From Tritrichomonas musculus (taxonomy: Eukaryota > Parabasalia > Tritrichomonadida > Tritrichomonadidae): DNA of 64,000 bases. The notes below the pieces were generated by a model that was not told the DNA's origin, did no database searches, and saw nothing but the letters and a program-made list of their open reading frames with translations. How positions within the stretch are numbered: position 1 is the stretch's first letter; the number at the start of each line of letters is the position of its first letter. The stretch lies in contig JAPFFF010000004.1 of assembly GCA_039105265.1 (NCBI GenBank), positions 7,855,501 through 7,919,500 on the forward strand, written 5' to 3'. Below are positions 50,801 through 57,362 of the stretch, in pieces. A program made the position numbers and the translations under genes.

Positions 50801-53800
50801 GCAGTTAAAAAGCATCTTCCTTCTTCTGAGCCATCTTTAACTATTTTAATGCTTTCAATTTTGTTTGTATCGTATTTATAACTATATATCTTTTCTGTAT
50901 TGTTTCTTATTACTTTAATTTGCATGATTTCAGGGCATGAAAGAAGAGTAACTGGTATGTTTTCATCAATACAGTCCAATCCAATTTTTACAATTTCATC
51001 AACTCGATCATTTTCAATTGAATATTTGAATTCTGTATAATCTTCTAATGTTTCTGACCTTTTGAAAGATTGTATCATTGATTCTGCACTCTTTATTAAT
51101 TGTTTTGATTCTTTACCTGTTCTGTTAATCATGACTTGAAATCCTGACTTTTTACCATTATGAGAAAAGTTGCCTTTGAGTTCAATTTTTCGATTTAAGA
51201 TATGAGTGCTCATAAAGCCAGTTCCAAATCTTCCAACAGCATTTGCATTGTATTCTTTTCCTTCGCTGGTCTTGAATAACAGTCCGATTAGAGAATCAAA
51301 TGTAAAGTCTTCACCATCATGACGGAATATCAAATATTTATGTGGTTCATGTATAATTTCAATTGATACTTTCCGCCCGGGCGTGTTTGAAACAGTATCT
51401 CGAGCATTTTGGATAAGTTCAAATCCCCATCTTCTTTTATCCATTTTGTCAGCGTTATCGTCATCTAATTTTCGTAGAAAGTTTTTAACATTGGCAACAT
51501 AAATTCGATAGATCATGTTACGATGTGCCACGTGTCTTTGATCATTTGAAAAGAAAGACATGCAATCATCTTCGTCAAATTTATTCATTCTTTTAAGAAT
51601 TTCTTTGAATTCAGGATGATCACGCATTTTTTCATCTTTTAATGCTGATTCTAATTCACTTTCTGCCTTTTTATAAAAGCTAACTATATCAAATCTATTT
51701 ATTTTAGCATAATCAATACGTTTATCAGACAATGTTAATCTGTAATCATACTCTTCTGGGTTAATAAATTTAAGCAAATCTAAGAAATCTTCATCAACAC
51801 CTCTGCCATCTTTCAATTTATCAATATCGCAGAGAGTTCCATATTGATTTGGCATTATTTTTCCACTTTCAAGGAATTCATAGCATCTATTTAGATATTG
51901 AATTGTTTCATCATCATTTGAAAACTTGAAACTGAGCGTTAGTTGATCTAATTTATTAGATTTACAGATATTTTCTTTGATTATTTCTTTTTTTACATAT
52001 TCATTGGACAGCTTCCATAATGATTCTTCTGCATAATCAATTGTAACGGTGCTTATTGCTTGACTATTTGTTTCAAATGGCTTCAAAAGCAGCATGAGTT
52101 TGCTTTGAGTCTTATATGAATTCAGTTCTTGATCTTTTGGTAAAACATGAGTTAGTAATATAGCAGCTTGCTCTTTGTTAACTGTCATTTTGGCAAATAT
52201 AGCATTAATATCATTTTGGTAGCATTGAACTGTTGATCTTTCACGGCATTTTAATTCTGAAATTTGAGAATTCAGTTCATCTTTGTTTATATCAATATCG
52301 AAGCAATCTTTTACAATTTGCTTAAACTCTTGAGGGATGTTTGAATTATCTCGCAGTTTACTTAGTTCACAAAGATCATAGTTTTCATTAGGAACAATTT
52401 TGTGTTCATTTAAGAATTTATTCTCAAGTTCTTGTTCATTTAAAAATGAAACAAATCGATGACATAATTCAAATCGTTGTTGAACGTCGTCTCGTTGATA
52501 TCTTTCAATTTTATTTATGAATTCTGAAATTAAATATTTATCTGAAGTTATCCAAAGTCTCTCATCAATCTCATATTTAAGTTCATATGCTTCAATATGA
52601 TGTTCAAGAATTTCATTGATGAAATTGAAAATATGTCGACGTCGTGAATTATCTTTTGGAAGAAAACTTGAGACAATATAAGAAAGTTCGTTATTATCGT
52701 TGACACTCTCAATACATGAATCAATCGCATTGTTCATCGTATGTTTAGGAATCTCAATTCTTGTTATTTTATTATGCATGTGTTGTGATTTCCATTGATT
52801 ATTAATTGAATCAAGGATATTCAACATATCTTCATGAATTTCTTTACTTTCAAAGAATGATGTTGAATATTTATGTCGTTTCTCTTTCATATCAGGAATT
52901 ATCGCGTGAACATTTAATAAAGTAGGTTCATATTGTTTTGTGTACTCCAATAATAAGTTCAAATATTCCCATTCTTCTTCGGTCATCTTTTCTTCTTTTG
53001 TTCCTTTTTCTGATCCTAATTTTTCTTCTTCAATAATCAATTCTTCAATTTTTATTAAATTAAGTTCTTCCCATGTTCGATTTTCCCAATTCACGCTTTC
53101 TTCAAATGTTACTGTTTTACTTTTATATTTAGTACAAACTAGATTATGATACATTTTTCTTTGTATTTCATCGGAATCCTTCTTATAAATTGGGAAATAA
53201 GCGTTTTTCAACAAAGTCATTTCATTATCAACTGTTTTTACAATTGGACTCTCTTCTAATATATTTCTCATTGGAGTAATTACTTTTTTGAAGTACCAAT
53301 CTTTGTTCATGTTTGCAATGTTATCAAAAAGGATTAAGCCATTTGTCAAAAAATGAAGGTTTTTGTACTGGTGATCGATAATGAATCCCAAAAGTTGTTT
53401 GAACAATTCTAAAGATCTCTTCAGTATAAATTTGTTGATTTTTGGAGAATTGATTATTTCTGTGTTATTTTTGATAATGTAATTATCACCTTCTAGTAAT
53501 AAAGATTGTCTTTCTGTATCTGGTTCGAAATCAGAACAATTCATTATGAAAGGCAGCTGGTGTTTTTCAGATCCAATGAAAGGGAAAGTGCAATACAAGC
53601 AAGTTTTGCCTTCATGAGCAACAAGTTTATTATCAGCAAATTCGATTGCAATTTGAAGTCTTAAATGTCGATCATTTTTATATTTTTTCGATATAAGCTC
53701 ACTTGGTTCTCTTATTGATATTAATATGAATTTTCGATCATACTTTTTGGATTCACCAATCACCGTAAAAGATTGTATTGATAAAGAATCATTGATCTTT

Positions 53801-54492
53801 TCAGCATTTCCACGTTCGATTGAATATATTTCATCTTTGTAATTAAAAACAAAATTTTGAACTTTTGTTGCAAATAACATTGTTTGTGCACCACAATTCA
53901 TAAAGGATTTGAGTCCGAGTTTAATAGCTTCTTCATTAGAATTTTGATATTTGAAACGAGTAGTAAAATCTATGTAAGGATCAACTTTTTTGAAACTTCG
54001 TCTCATATTCCTGAGACCTTCTTTGAGTTCTTCTTTTTCAGTGCCATTTCGATATAAAGTAACTCGAAAACCAGTAACTTTTTGGCTATTTATATCTTGG
54101 AATATATTTGTTTCGACTTCAATGATTTCGGACAAAGTTAAAGTTGTCATGAATCCTGTTCCGAATCTTCCGGTACTTTCTTCATTACCTTTTCCTTCAC
54201 TGTACTTATATAATAATCCGCACATCGCTTTTCCTGTAAAAATGCCGCCGGTGTGTTCAAATGTGACATCATTGTTTTTGTACACAGTAATTTTTGCGTT
54301 AACTTTTTCATCTGGTTTGATGCTATCTTGAGCATTTTGAAGGAGTTCCCATAGCCATCTTGTGCGATCAGCTTCTGATGGAGACTGAAGCTCTCTAATA
54401 CGATTCATTACATTAGCAATGTACATATTGTCCATTAGCTCATTCTGAACCGCTTCTATACTTTCAATTGGACATATAGTACCATCATCCAT
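41824..54492 (-). CDS. giant NO VEIN/sacsin-type protein: four Hsp90-like ATPase modules plus PD-(D/E)XK nuclease-like end
   Basis: A single open frame of 4222 residues. Four GHKL/Hsp90-type ATPase modules lie near residues 30-260, 1000-1240, 1970-2210 and 2950-3190. Module 1 shows the N-box ELLQNAQD (Asn53), HTGG (80-83) and GRFGTGF (108-114); the others show ELIQNARD or ELIQNAKD, RHDGEDF/THDGNDF and GRFGTGF. Long helical spacers join them. A Tyr/Ser/Arg-rich linker (about 3985-4070) leads to a C-terminal domain with GEAYAYEKLRRAGFEVTW, YDLM (Asp4146), YYEVKST (Glu4159, Lys4161) and Gln4177, the pattern of NOV_C/DUF3883 in the PD-(D/E)XK fold. Known relatives include plant NO VEIN and, for the ATPase, sacsin. 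Its role here is unknown; ATP-driven sensing or remodelling with possible DNA or RNA cleavage is inferred. Modules 2 and 3 are near-identical through tandem duplication. Confidence 0.92.
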   Translation of the reverse strand: MDDGTICPIESIEAVQNELMDNMYIANVMNRIRELQSPSEADRTRWLWELLQNAQDSIKPDEKVNAKITVYKNNDVTFEHTGGIFTGKAMCGLLYKYSEGKGNEESTGRFGTGFMTTLTLSEIIEVETNIFQDINSQKVTGFRVTLYRNGTEKEELKEGLRNMRRSFKKVDPYIDFTTRFKYQNSNEEAIKLGLKSFMNCGAQTMLFATKVQNFVFNYKDEIYSIERGNAEKINDSLSIQSFTVIGESKKYDRKFILISIREPSELISKKYKNDRHLRLQIAIEFADNKLVAHEGKTCLYCTFPFIGSEKHQLPFIMNCSDFEPDTERQSLLLEGDNYIIKNNTEIINSPKINKFILKRSLELFKQLLGFIIDHQYKNLHFLTNGLILFDNIANMNKDWYFKKVITPMRNILEESPIVKTVDNEMTLLKNAYFPIYKKDSDEIQRKMYHNLVCTKYKSKTVTFEESVNWENRTWEELNLIKIEELIIEEEKLGSEKGTKEEKMTEEEWEYLNLLLEYTKQYEPTLLNVHAIIPDMKEKRHKYSTSFFESKEIHEDMLNILDSINNQWKSQHMHNKITRIEIPKHTMNNAIDSCIESVNDNNELSYIVSSFLPKDNSRRRHIFNFINEILEHHIEAYELKYEIDERLWITSDKYLISEFINKIERYQRDDVQQRFELCHRFVSFLNEQELENKFLNEHKIVPNENYDLCELSKLRDNSNIPQEFKQIVKDCFDIDINKDELNSQISELKCRERSTVQCYQNDINAIFAKMTVNKEQAAILLTHVLPKDQELNSYKTQSKLMLLLKPFETNSQAISTVTIDYAEESLWKLSNEYVKKEIIKENICKSNKLDQLTLSFKFSNDDETIQYLNRCYEFLESGKIMPNQYGTLCDIDKLKDGRGVDEDFLDLLKFINPEEYDYRLTLSDKRIDYAKINRFDIVSFYKKAESELESALKDEKMRDHPEFKEILKRMNKFDEDDCMSFFSNDQRHVAHRNMIYRIYVANVKNFLRKLDDDNADKMDKRRWGFELIQNARDTVSNTPGRKVSIEIIHEPHKYLIFRHDGEDFTFDSLIGLLFKTSEGKEYNANAVGRFGTGFMSTHILNRKIELKGNFSHNGKKSGFQVMINRTGKESKQLIKSAESMIQSFKRSETLEDYTEFKYSIENDRVDEIVKIGLDCIDENIPVTLLSCPEIMQIKVIRNNTEKIYSYKYDTNKIESIKIVKDGSEEGRCFLTASIDVPSKILSQFKDNESNLTITSTLEIQNQSIRHYASESLFCTFPLIGSKHELEFPITINCPSFEPSTERTTIILNKKEKEAATASSVNKEILKQSIQLFKIIVNQCTQLNIKELFILTNGLLLENQKVFNNSFDLEWYKNSFVFEMRKVLEESPIVKTVDNEMTLLKNAYFPIYKKDSDEIQRKMYHNLVCNKYKSKTVTFEESVNWENRTWEELNLIKIEELIIEEEKLGSEKGTKEEKMTEEEWEYLNLLLEYTKQYEPTLLNVHAIIPDMKEKRHKYSTSFFESKEIHEDMLNILDSINNQWKSQHMHNKITRIEIPKHTMNNAIDSCIESVNDNNELSYIVSSFLPKDNSRRRHIFNFINEILEHHIEAYELKYEIDERLWITSDKYLISEFINKIERYQRDDVQQRFELCHRFVSFLNEQELENKFLNEHKIVPNENYDLCELSKLRDNSNIPQEFKQIVKDCFDIDINKDELNSQISELKCRERSTVQCYQNDINAIFAKMTVNKEQAAILLTHVLPKDQELNSYKTQSKLMLLLKPFETNSQAISTVTIDYAEESLWKLSNEYVKKEIIKENICKSNKLDQLTLSFKFSNDDETIQYLNRCYEFLESGKIMPNQYGTLCDIDKLKDGRGVDEDFLDLLKFINPEEYDYRLTLSDKRIDYAKINRFDIVSFYKKAESELESALKDEKMRDHPEFKEILKRMNKFDEDDCMSFFSNDQRHVAHRNMIYRIYVANVKNFLRKLDDDNADKMDKRRWGFELIQNARDTVSNTPGRKVSIEIIHEPHKYLIFRHDGEDFTFDSLIGLLFKTSEGKEYNANAVGRFGTGFMSTHILNRKIELKGNFSHNGKKSGFQVMINRTGKESKQLIKSAESMIQSFKRSETLEDYTEFKYSIENDRVDEIVKIGLDCIDENIPVTLLSCPEIMQIKVIRNNTEKIYSYKYDTNKIESIKIVKDGSEEGRCFLTASIDVPSKILSQFKDNESNLTITSTLEIQNQSIRHYASESLFCTFPLIGSKHELEFPITINCPSFEPSTERTTIILNKKEKEAATASSVNKEILKQSIQLFKIIVNQCTQLNIKELFILTNGLLLENQKVFNNSFDLEWYKNSFVFEMRKVLEESPIVKTVDNEMTLLKNAYFPIYKKDSDEIQRKMYHNLVCNKYKSKTVTFEESVNWENRTWEELNLIKIEELIIEEEKLGSEKGTKEEKMTEEEWEYLNLLLEYTKQYEPTLLNVHAIIPDMKEKRHKYSTSFFESKEIHEDMLNILDSINNQWKSQHMHNKITRIEIPKHTMNNAIDSCIESVNDNNELSYIVSSFLPKDNSRRRHIFNFINEILEHHIEAYELKYEIDERLWITSDKYLISEFINKIERYQRDDVQQRFELCHRFVSFLNEQELENKFLNEHKIVPNENYDLCELSKLRDNSNIPDSFKNGVLTYFNIDINKDELNHKITDIHCSMRSEIALYQNEINDNINSIDKIVAASAFLLHFRPKKEEEDLYTKIEQIQFLYQSFLSEEEKKFISENNLIISFEDVIQTDLSSFALWNNASKNIIDEITKTINKYKQFQEFLDFNNFDEDKAISLLNQCYIYNEDISIPSLDGQMNDYKSHPIQKSDGIDMKFIELITTVDKDDKIKSELAWQGINHSKIVQYNHSQIIAKIQNATRLICQDENLKNDPNIKRLIAEVNKDVMNNILDFNDLNPVDKEKLLIFGKLFVSNLGPRLRELENPSDNIKKRWGWELIQNAKDTIAYETERKVNINFAYDKNHLIFTHDGNDFTLKQYLAMVYKFSEDKHEQKGSTGRFGTGFLTTHIISTEVVLRGNLKSEDGLKGFEVTLNRTGSKDTELEKNMKKTEESKKTFETTFDKTSFEYQYDDAEHFHRVEMGIENLKKNLPLVLLFCRNINTVVIENLDKNEKIEYSLQPESTQNINEIKITKNDKDTEIRRFIFFHIEKESNFVSNRYEFHDRNIEVNAVLEIDSENKIISHRGTESLYCVFPLIGSKHLLPIIINSPDFETSTERDNIFLKDSEEDKNTVDNINYEILGIGLELYQKIIEFCIKNKISCLYYLAEGLNNYIPKEEHFCPITFRKLFLSKAQEILISRPVFLTINGYKCITDATLIDYAFPTKEKADAPKIQKYRKDFYSLYKCVYNNPIEFEESLHWNSLLWSELQAVNHLKLLNKISECKSIDKLPFSNRDQKIQFINDTIDFVYEFDKVQFKEIKLIPNQNEQFCKDESNLYFANDVIEEAVNLIHRLGGEWRQNHVLREIKNNNFLPQHSIQDAEISIKNSITNENIAINSKIMMEYIIPNDQDRIKMHDYSHSILKTPKEAIELPGYSKDIWNSSDNYIIKLFISEIAKLNYVRKPIESVAWLNELILFTYNKGLKVSYLKNIPIFPNQNNDLKQFDSIFKDEIKYQDIKDALNKYCNIDVKDALLHSDFTNDSIFNFNSQHLSDYSTQIDEFFDNNYFFIDKSKFQFSIILLKYICDNKVIRPNQKDLIKALNTLFKNNSEEIELESSMTYSTFRHISSTISNCVNANLKGKTINLFENKMGLKLEEIIECLNIFYRFSTNSAYVPNQQKIFCLHKELMITKNENNIEKIIDFQVSISQHLKPEDALTYVLVMKGIKCPLIENSLDMQKACSKVDSLINEKHNFILSYNKNNNDLKNIMNDLIIYVEKNKCWEYFPNLKQLRDSLIANFIVDKDDRELALTANKIPDEYKEKCLTFIKELSKGNISQEELNSIYKRIFGVHLQGNQTSNTYIYNDYRSLYIYNNNNNRYFYHRYGNRSSSFMGSHSRSHIGNYYGSSSHCMHTDRTSYRTLYDDDYRPYSSNYRPSFLDYGSSLLSFMFSMANSEESMTYNRITGYTGEAYAYEKLRRAGFEVTWANLSDKRERMSISYNGRVYYIKESFEHYDLMAKKDGHTYYYEVKSTIHSFGNEFRISPSQTFFMSTHIPNATKRLMFVFDIRSSNPSDVQLELVPDHLMLKYIEE
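46513..53259 (-). repeat. 2910-bp in-frame tandem duplication (2.3 copies) inside the giant gene
   Basis: Sequence at position p equals that at p+2910 from about 46513 to 50349, giving copies with the order spacer-ATPase-spacer-ATPase-spacer. The period is 970 codons, so the frame is kept. I noticed only a handful of substitutions, clustered at the two outer edges (for example near 46525-46534 and 52861-53132); the inner copies appear identical. The right break is at 53259/53260. Confidence 0.95.
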
Positions 54493-54501
54493 TTTTTGTG
54501 A
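54492..54501 (-). promoter_or_regulatory. possible Inr of the giant gene
   Basis: TCACAAAAAA on the minus strand runs into the ATG. It fits the minimal TCA(+1)Y(T/A)(T/A) pattern but lacks the longer TCATT tail, so support is moderate. It would leave a leader of about 7 nt. Confidence 0.4.
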
Positions 54502-54858
54502 ATTAAAAATACAAAGGCTTGGCCAAACTTTTTCAGTTAAAAAAAATAATTTATGTCATGTAATTTGTGAAGAAAAAAAAAATGTCAAGTGGCAGTTGTG
54601 TTACATTTAACGTATTTTAATTCAAAATTTCAGAATTTTTAATTATTTATTTGAGAAGAATAAAATTAAATTCAACAATCCGAAATATTTTTAACCATTG
54701 AAAATAAATCATTAGAATATTAAAAACCTATATTTTTATCAAGCTGTGATGATAAGGCTGATAATTTTCAAATTAGAAAAAAACCAAAATTTTTTATATA
54801 ATTCTAAGATTTGAATATAATTTTAAAAGCAATTAGCAATTTTATCTATTTTTTTTAT
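54502..54858. other. intergenic, nothing recognised
   Basis: AT-rich spacer upstream of the giant gene and outside the transposon that begins at 54860. Confidence 0.6.
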
Positions 54859-54859
54859 A

Positions 54860-55926
54860 AACTGTTTCCAATCTGACGGGAACAAAAATTGAATGGAATT
54901 GAATAAAAAACACGTTATTTAAAAAATAATTCTATTCATAAATGTTTTTACAAATGTCGTAAAGTATTCATTTTGTTCCTGTCAGATCGAAAAAAACGAG
55001 TTTTTTAAAATTTTAATTATATTGATAGAATTAACAAATTTATGAGATTTTTTCATTAGTTCTCCATACACATATGCTACAAAATATTTATAATGTGTAA
55101 ATAACTAAATTTAAAACTTTTTTTGTGAAGATCTATTAACATTATTAAGGGACCACTATCATATTTTTTTGTAAACATTTCAATATTGAGAAAACTCATA
55201 GAAAAGAAAATTCAATAGTTGTTATCTCTGAAAAAGTTTAAAACTTTGAAATTTCACCATTCCGATCATTTTTGTAAAATTTTTTCTCCTTTCAACTTTT
55301 AAATTTTTATTGAAAAAAGGGAATAGGCTTAAAAGAAGAATAGAAATAAATGATATGTAATTTATATAATTTATATATACCAAAATATAGCAAAAATACT
55401 CAAGAAATAATTTTTTTTAAGTCAATTAATTTTGTGATAACTCATAGAATTTTTAACATAGAATTTGATAGTGGTCCCTTAATGTATATAACTGTAAAAA
55501 AATAAAAAATATTTATGAAATTTCTCGTATCTTTTTTTGATGCACCACTTTTTTTGATTACATTCTTTTTTGGAAAAAATGCATATTATTAGGTTATAAT
55601 AAGAATTTTGATATCGCGGTTGCATAAATATTGCTAACAATAACAAGAATATTTTATTTGGTATGCATATTTTACAAATTCCTGAGATGCTAATTTGAAA
55701 ATAAACTTTATAATTAGCTTGGAAACAACATTCGAGATTTATTGGATCTTTGGACTAATAAAATTGCTGGTTCATCCTTTTTTGACGATGAATTTGGGTC
55801 ATTGGATCTAAATGTATATATTTGCTTTTGGATCTTAAATTATTCAATTTTTAAAATTTTAGCTTTCTTTTCAAAAAGTTGATATATAACACAAAAAGTT
55901 ATGTTCCCGTCAGATTGAAAACAGTT
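54860..55926. mobile_element. TA-flanked DNA transposon derivative (element D) hosting a MITE
   Basis: Terminal inverted repeats of about 25 bp (AACTGTTTCCAATCTGACGG... at 54860; the complement of AACTGTTTTCAATCTGACGG... at the right end) differ at one position and are bordered by TA, as in Tc1/mariner-type insertions. A third copy of the inner TIR word (TTCCTGTCAGATCGAAA) lies at about 54976-54993. No coding capacity remains. It contains the MITE copy at 55145-55482, which therefore arrived later. Confidence 0.8.
55145..55482. mobile_element. TTAA/TA-flanked MITE, copy 2, uninterrupted
   Basis: 338 bp with ends TTAAGGGACCACTATC and GATAGTGGTCCCTTAA. It is the inverted-orientation, uninterrupted partner of 18285-19618 and shows the empty site of element B. 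The long shared sequence between the two copies (over 300 bp, few differences) suggests recent activity. Confidence 0.9.
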
Positions 55927-55927
55927 T

Positions 55928-56441
55928 ACAAATGTTTATTAAAATTTTTATCATTATGTATATCAAATTGATAGATCCCAATATATTGAAATTTCATAAT
56001 GTTGTTCATTTATTAAAAATTATTGTATTTCAATGCTATTTAATAGTTATGCCCAAAAAATAATAATCATATTGAAAATATTTGACGAATAAAAAAAAAA
56101 AAAAAATTGTTTTTAAATGGAAATGAAAATATATTTAACTATTAAATATTAAATTATAAAAAATATTTCATTTATATTTTATATTTATTATGATAAAATT
56201 ATATTTTTGATTATTTAAAAAAATTTCTATTTCTATTATTATCTTTATTTATAAAAGTTATATTTTATTATTTTTTATATTAATATTTTAAAATATTAAT
56301 TAATAAAAAAATATTATATTTTAAAAAGTTATTTTTTTTATTTCTCCAGGATATTTTGAATTTTTATTATCAATTGTATATCATTGAAATTTTAAGAGAA
56401 GTCTTTTGAATGTTTTCATATAATTTTCCCTACCATTTTTT
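55928..56441. other. intergenic, nothing recognised
   Basis: Extremely AT-rich spacer. A possible Inr-like word TCATATAATT lies about 25 nt before the next ATG at 56442. Confidence 0.4.
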
Positions 56442-56813
56442 ATGCCACCGAGAAAAGCAAAAGTACCTCCGAGTTTATCAAGAAAAAACAATCCTGAAAA
56501 GGTTGTTACGATGAATCTTTTAAATGGTTTTACTATTGCAGGAAGCAGAGGAGAAGCTATTATTGAAGAAATTTTACAGCAAAAAATAAAGAAGGCATCA
56601 TTGAATGGTTTGATTCAATTGGGATCAATTATTGGCGATTTGATTGGCATAAAGTTACCAAGGAACTATAAAAGGAAAAAAGATCTAATAGTGAAATGGT
56701 TTGAAGAGCATGAAGAATTAATAACGCCTTATTTATCTTATTTAAGAGTAGAGTTTGATTGTGGAAATAAAGATTCAGATGCCGAGGAATTATCAAATGC
56801 TTCAATAATATAA
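56442..56813 (+). CDS. small basic protein, unknown (123 aa)
   Basis: Starts with a basic, proline-rich tail (MPPRKAKVPPSLSRK) and continues with about 70 helical residues: RGEAIIEEILQQKIKKAS, LIQLGSIIGDLIGI, then a basic patch NYKRKKDLIVKWFEEHEE and a Ser/Asp/Glu-rich C-terminus. It resembles a small helical DNA- or protein-binding domain, but I do not recognise the family. ATG in good context, a complete frame and ordinary codon use make it a probable real gene. It is convergent with the TBC-TLDc gene. Confidence 0.65.
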   Translation: MPPRKAKVPPSLSRKNNPEKVVTMNLLNGFTIAGSRGEAIIEEILQQKIKKASLNGLIQLGSIIGDLIGIKLPRNYKRKKDLIVKWFEEHEELITPYLSYLRVEFDCGNKDSDAEELSNASII

Positions 56814-57362
56814 CCCAATTTTCATTAATACATATTGTTAAAAATGTTTTCATTCATATTTTTATGCAAGAAAAAAATGTTTTTTTAATGAGATTAGAAA
56901 TACAATGATTCATAAATACATTTTTTTTTTTTTTTTTTTTTTTTTTTGATTTAGATTTTAATTCTAAATCTTTTTATTTCCAAATTTATTTTTTTTTTTT
57001 GTCGGATGGCATAAAATTCATTCAACCTCGTTGATGGAAAATTACTAAAGAATTTTTGAAAGCCAAAACAAATTTTGTGAAGAAAAAACTGGCAGTGAAA
57101 TTTAGAAAATACAATAAAATATCCTCATAAGAAAATATTGAAATCAACTAATGACACCATGTAATTAATTCTCAATTCCTAAAAACTAATTTTTCAAACA
57201 AAAATTAGAAAATATTAAATCAATTCAAAAAAAAAAAAAAAAAAAAAAAAAGTAAAATCAAAACAAAGTAAAAAGAATAATATTAGTAATCAAATTGTCA
57301 TAATAAAAATGCATTTTAATAATAAAACAAAATAAAAAAAAATCCTGATTTTTCATATCACA
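56814..57362. other. intergenic with long A and T tracts
   Basis: Between two convergent genes. T tracts at about 56920-56947 and 56991-57000 and an A tract at about 57227-57252. Nothing else recognised. Confidence 0.6.

Noticed and set aside
44220-53149. Many 60-98 codon ORFs inside the giant gene, some repeated three times
   Set aside because: They are shadows in other frames of the 4222-codon gene; their triple occurrence only reflects the 2910-bp duplication.
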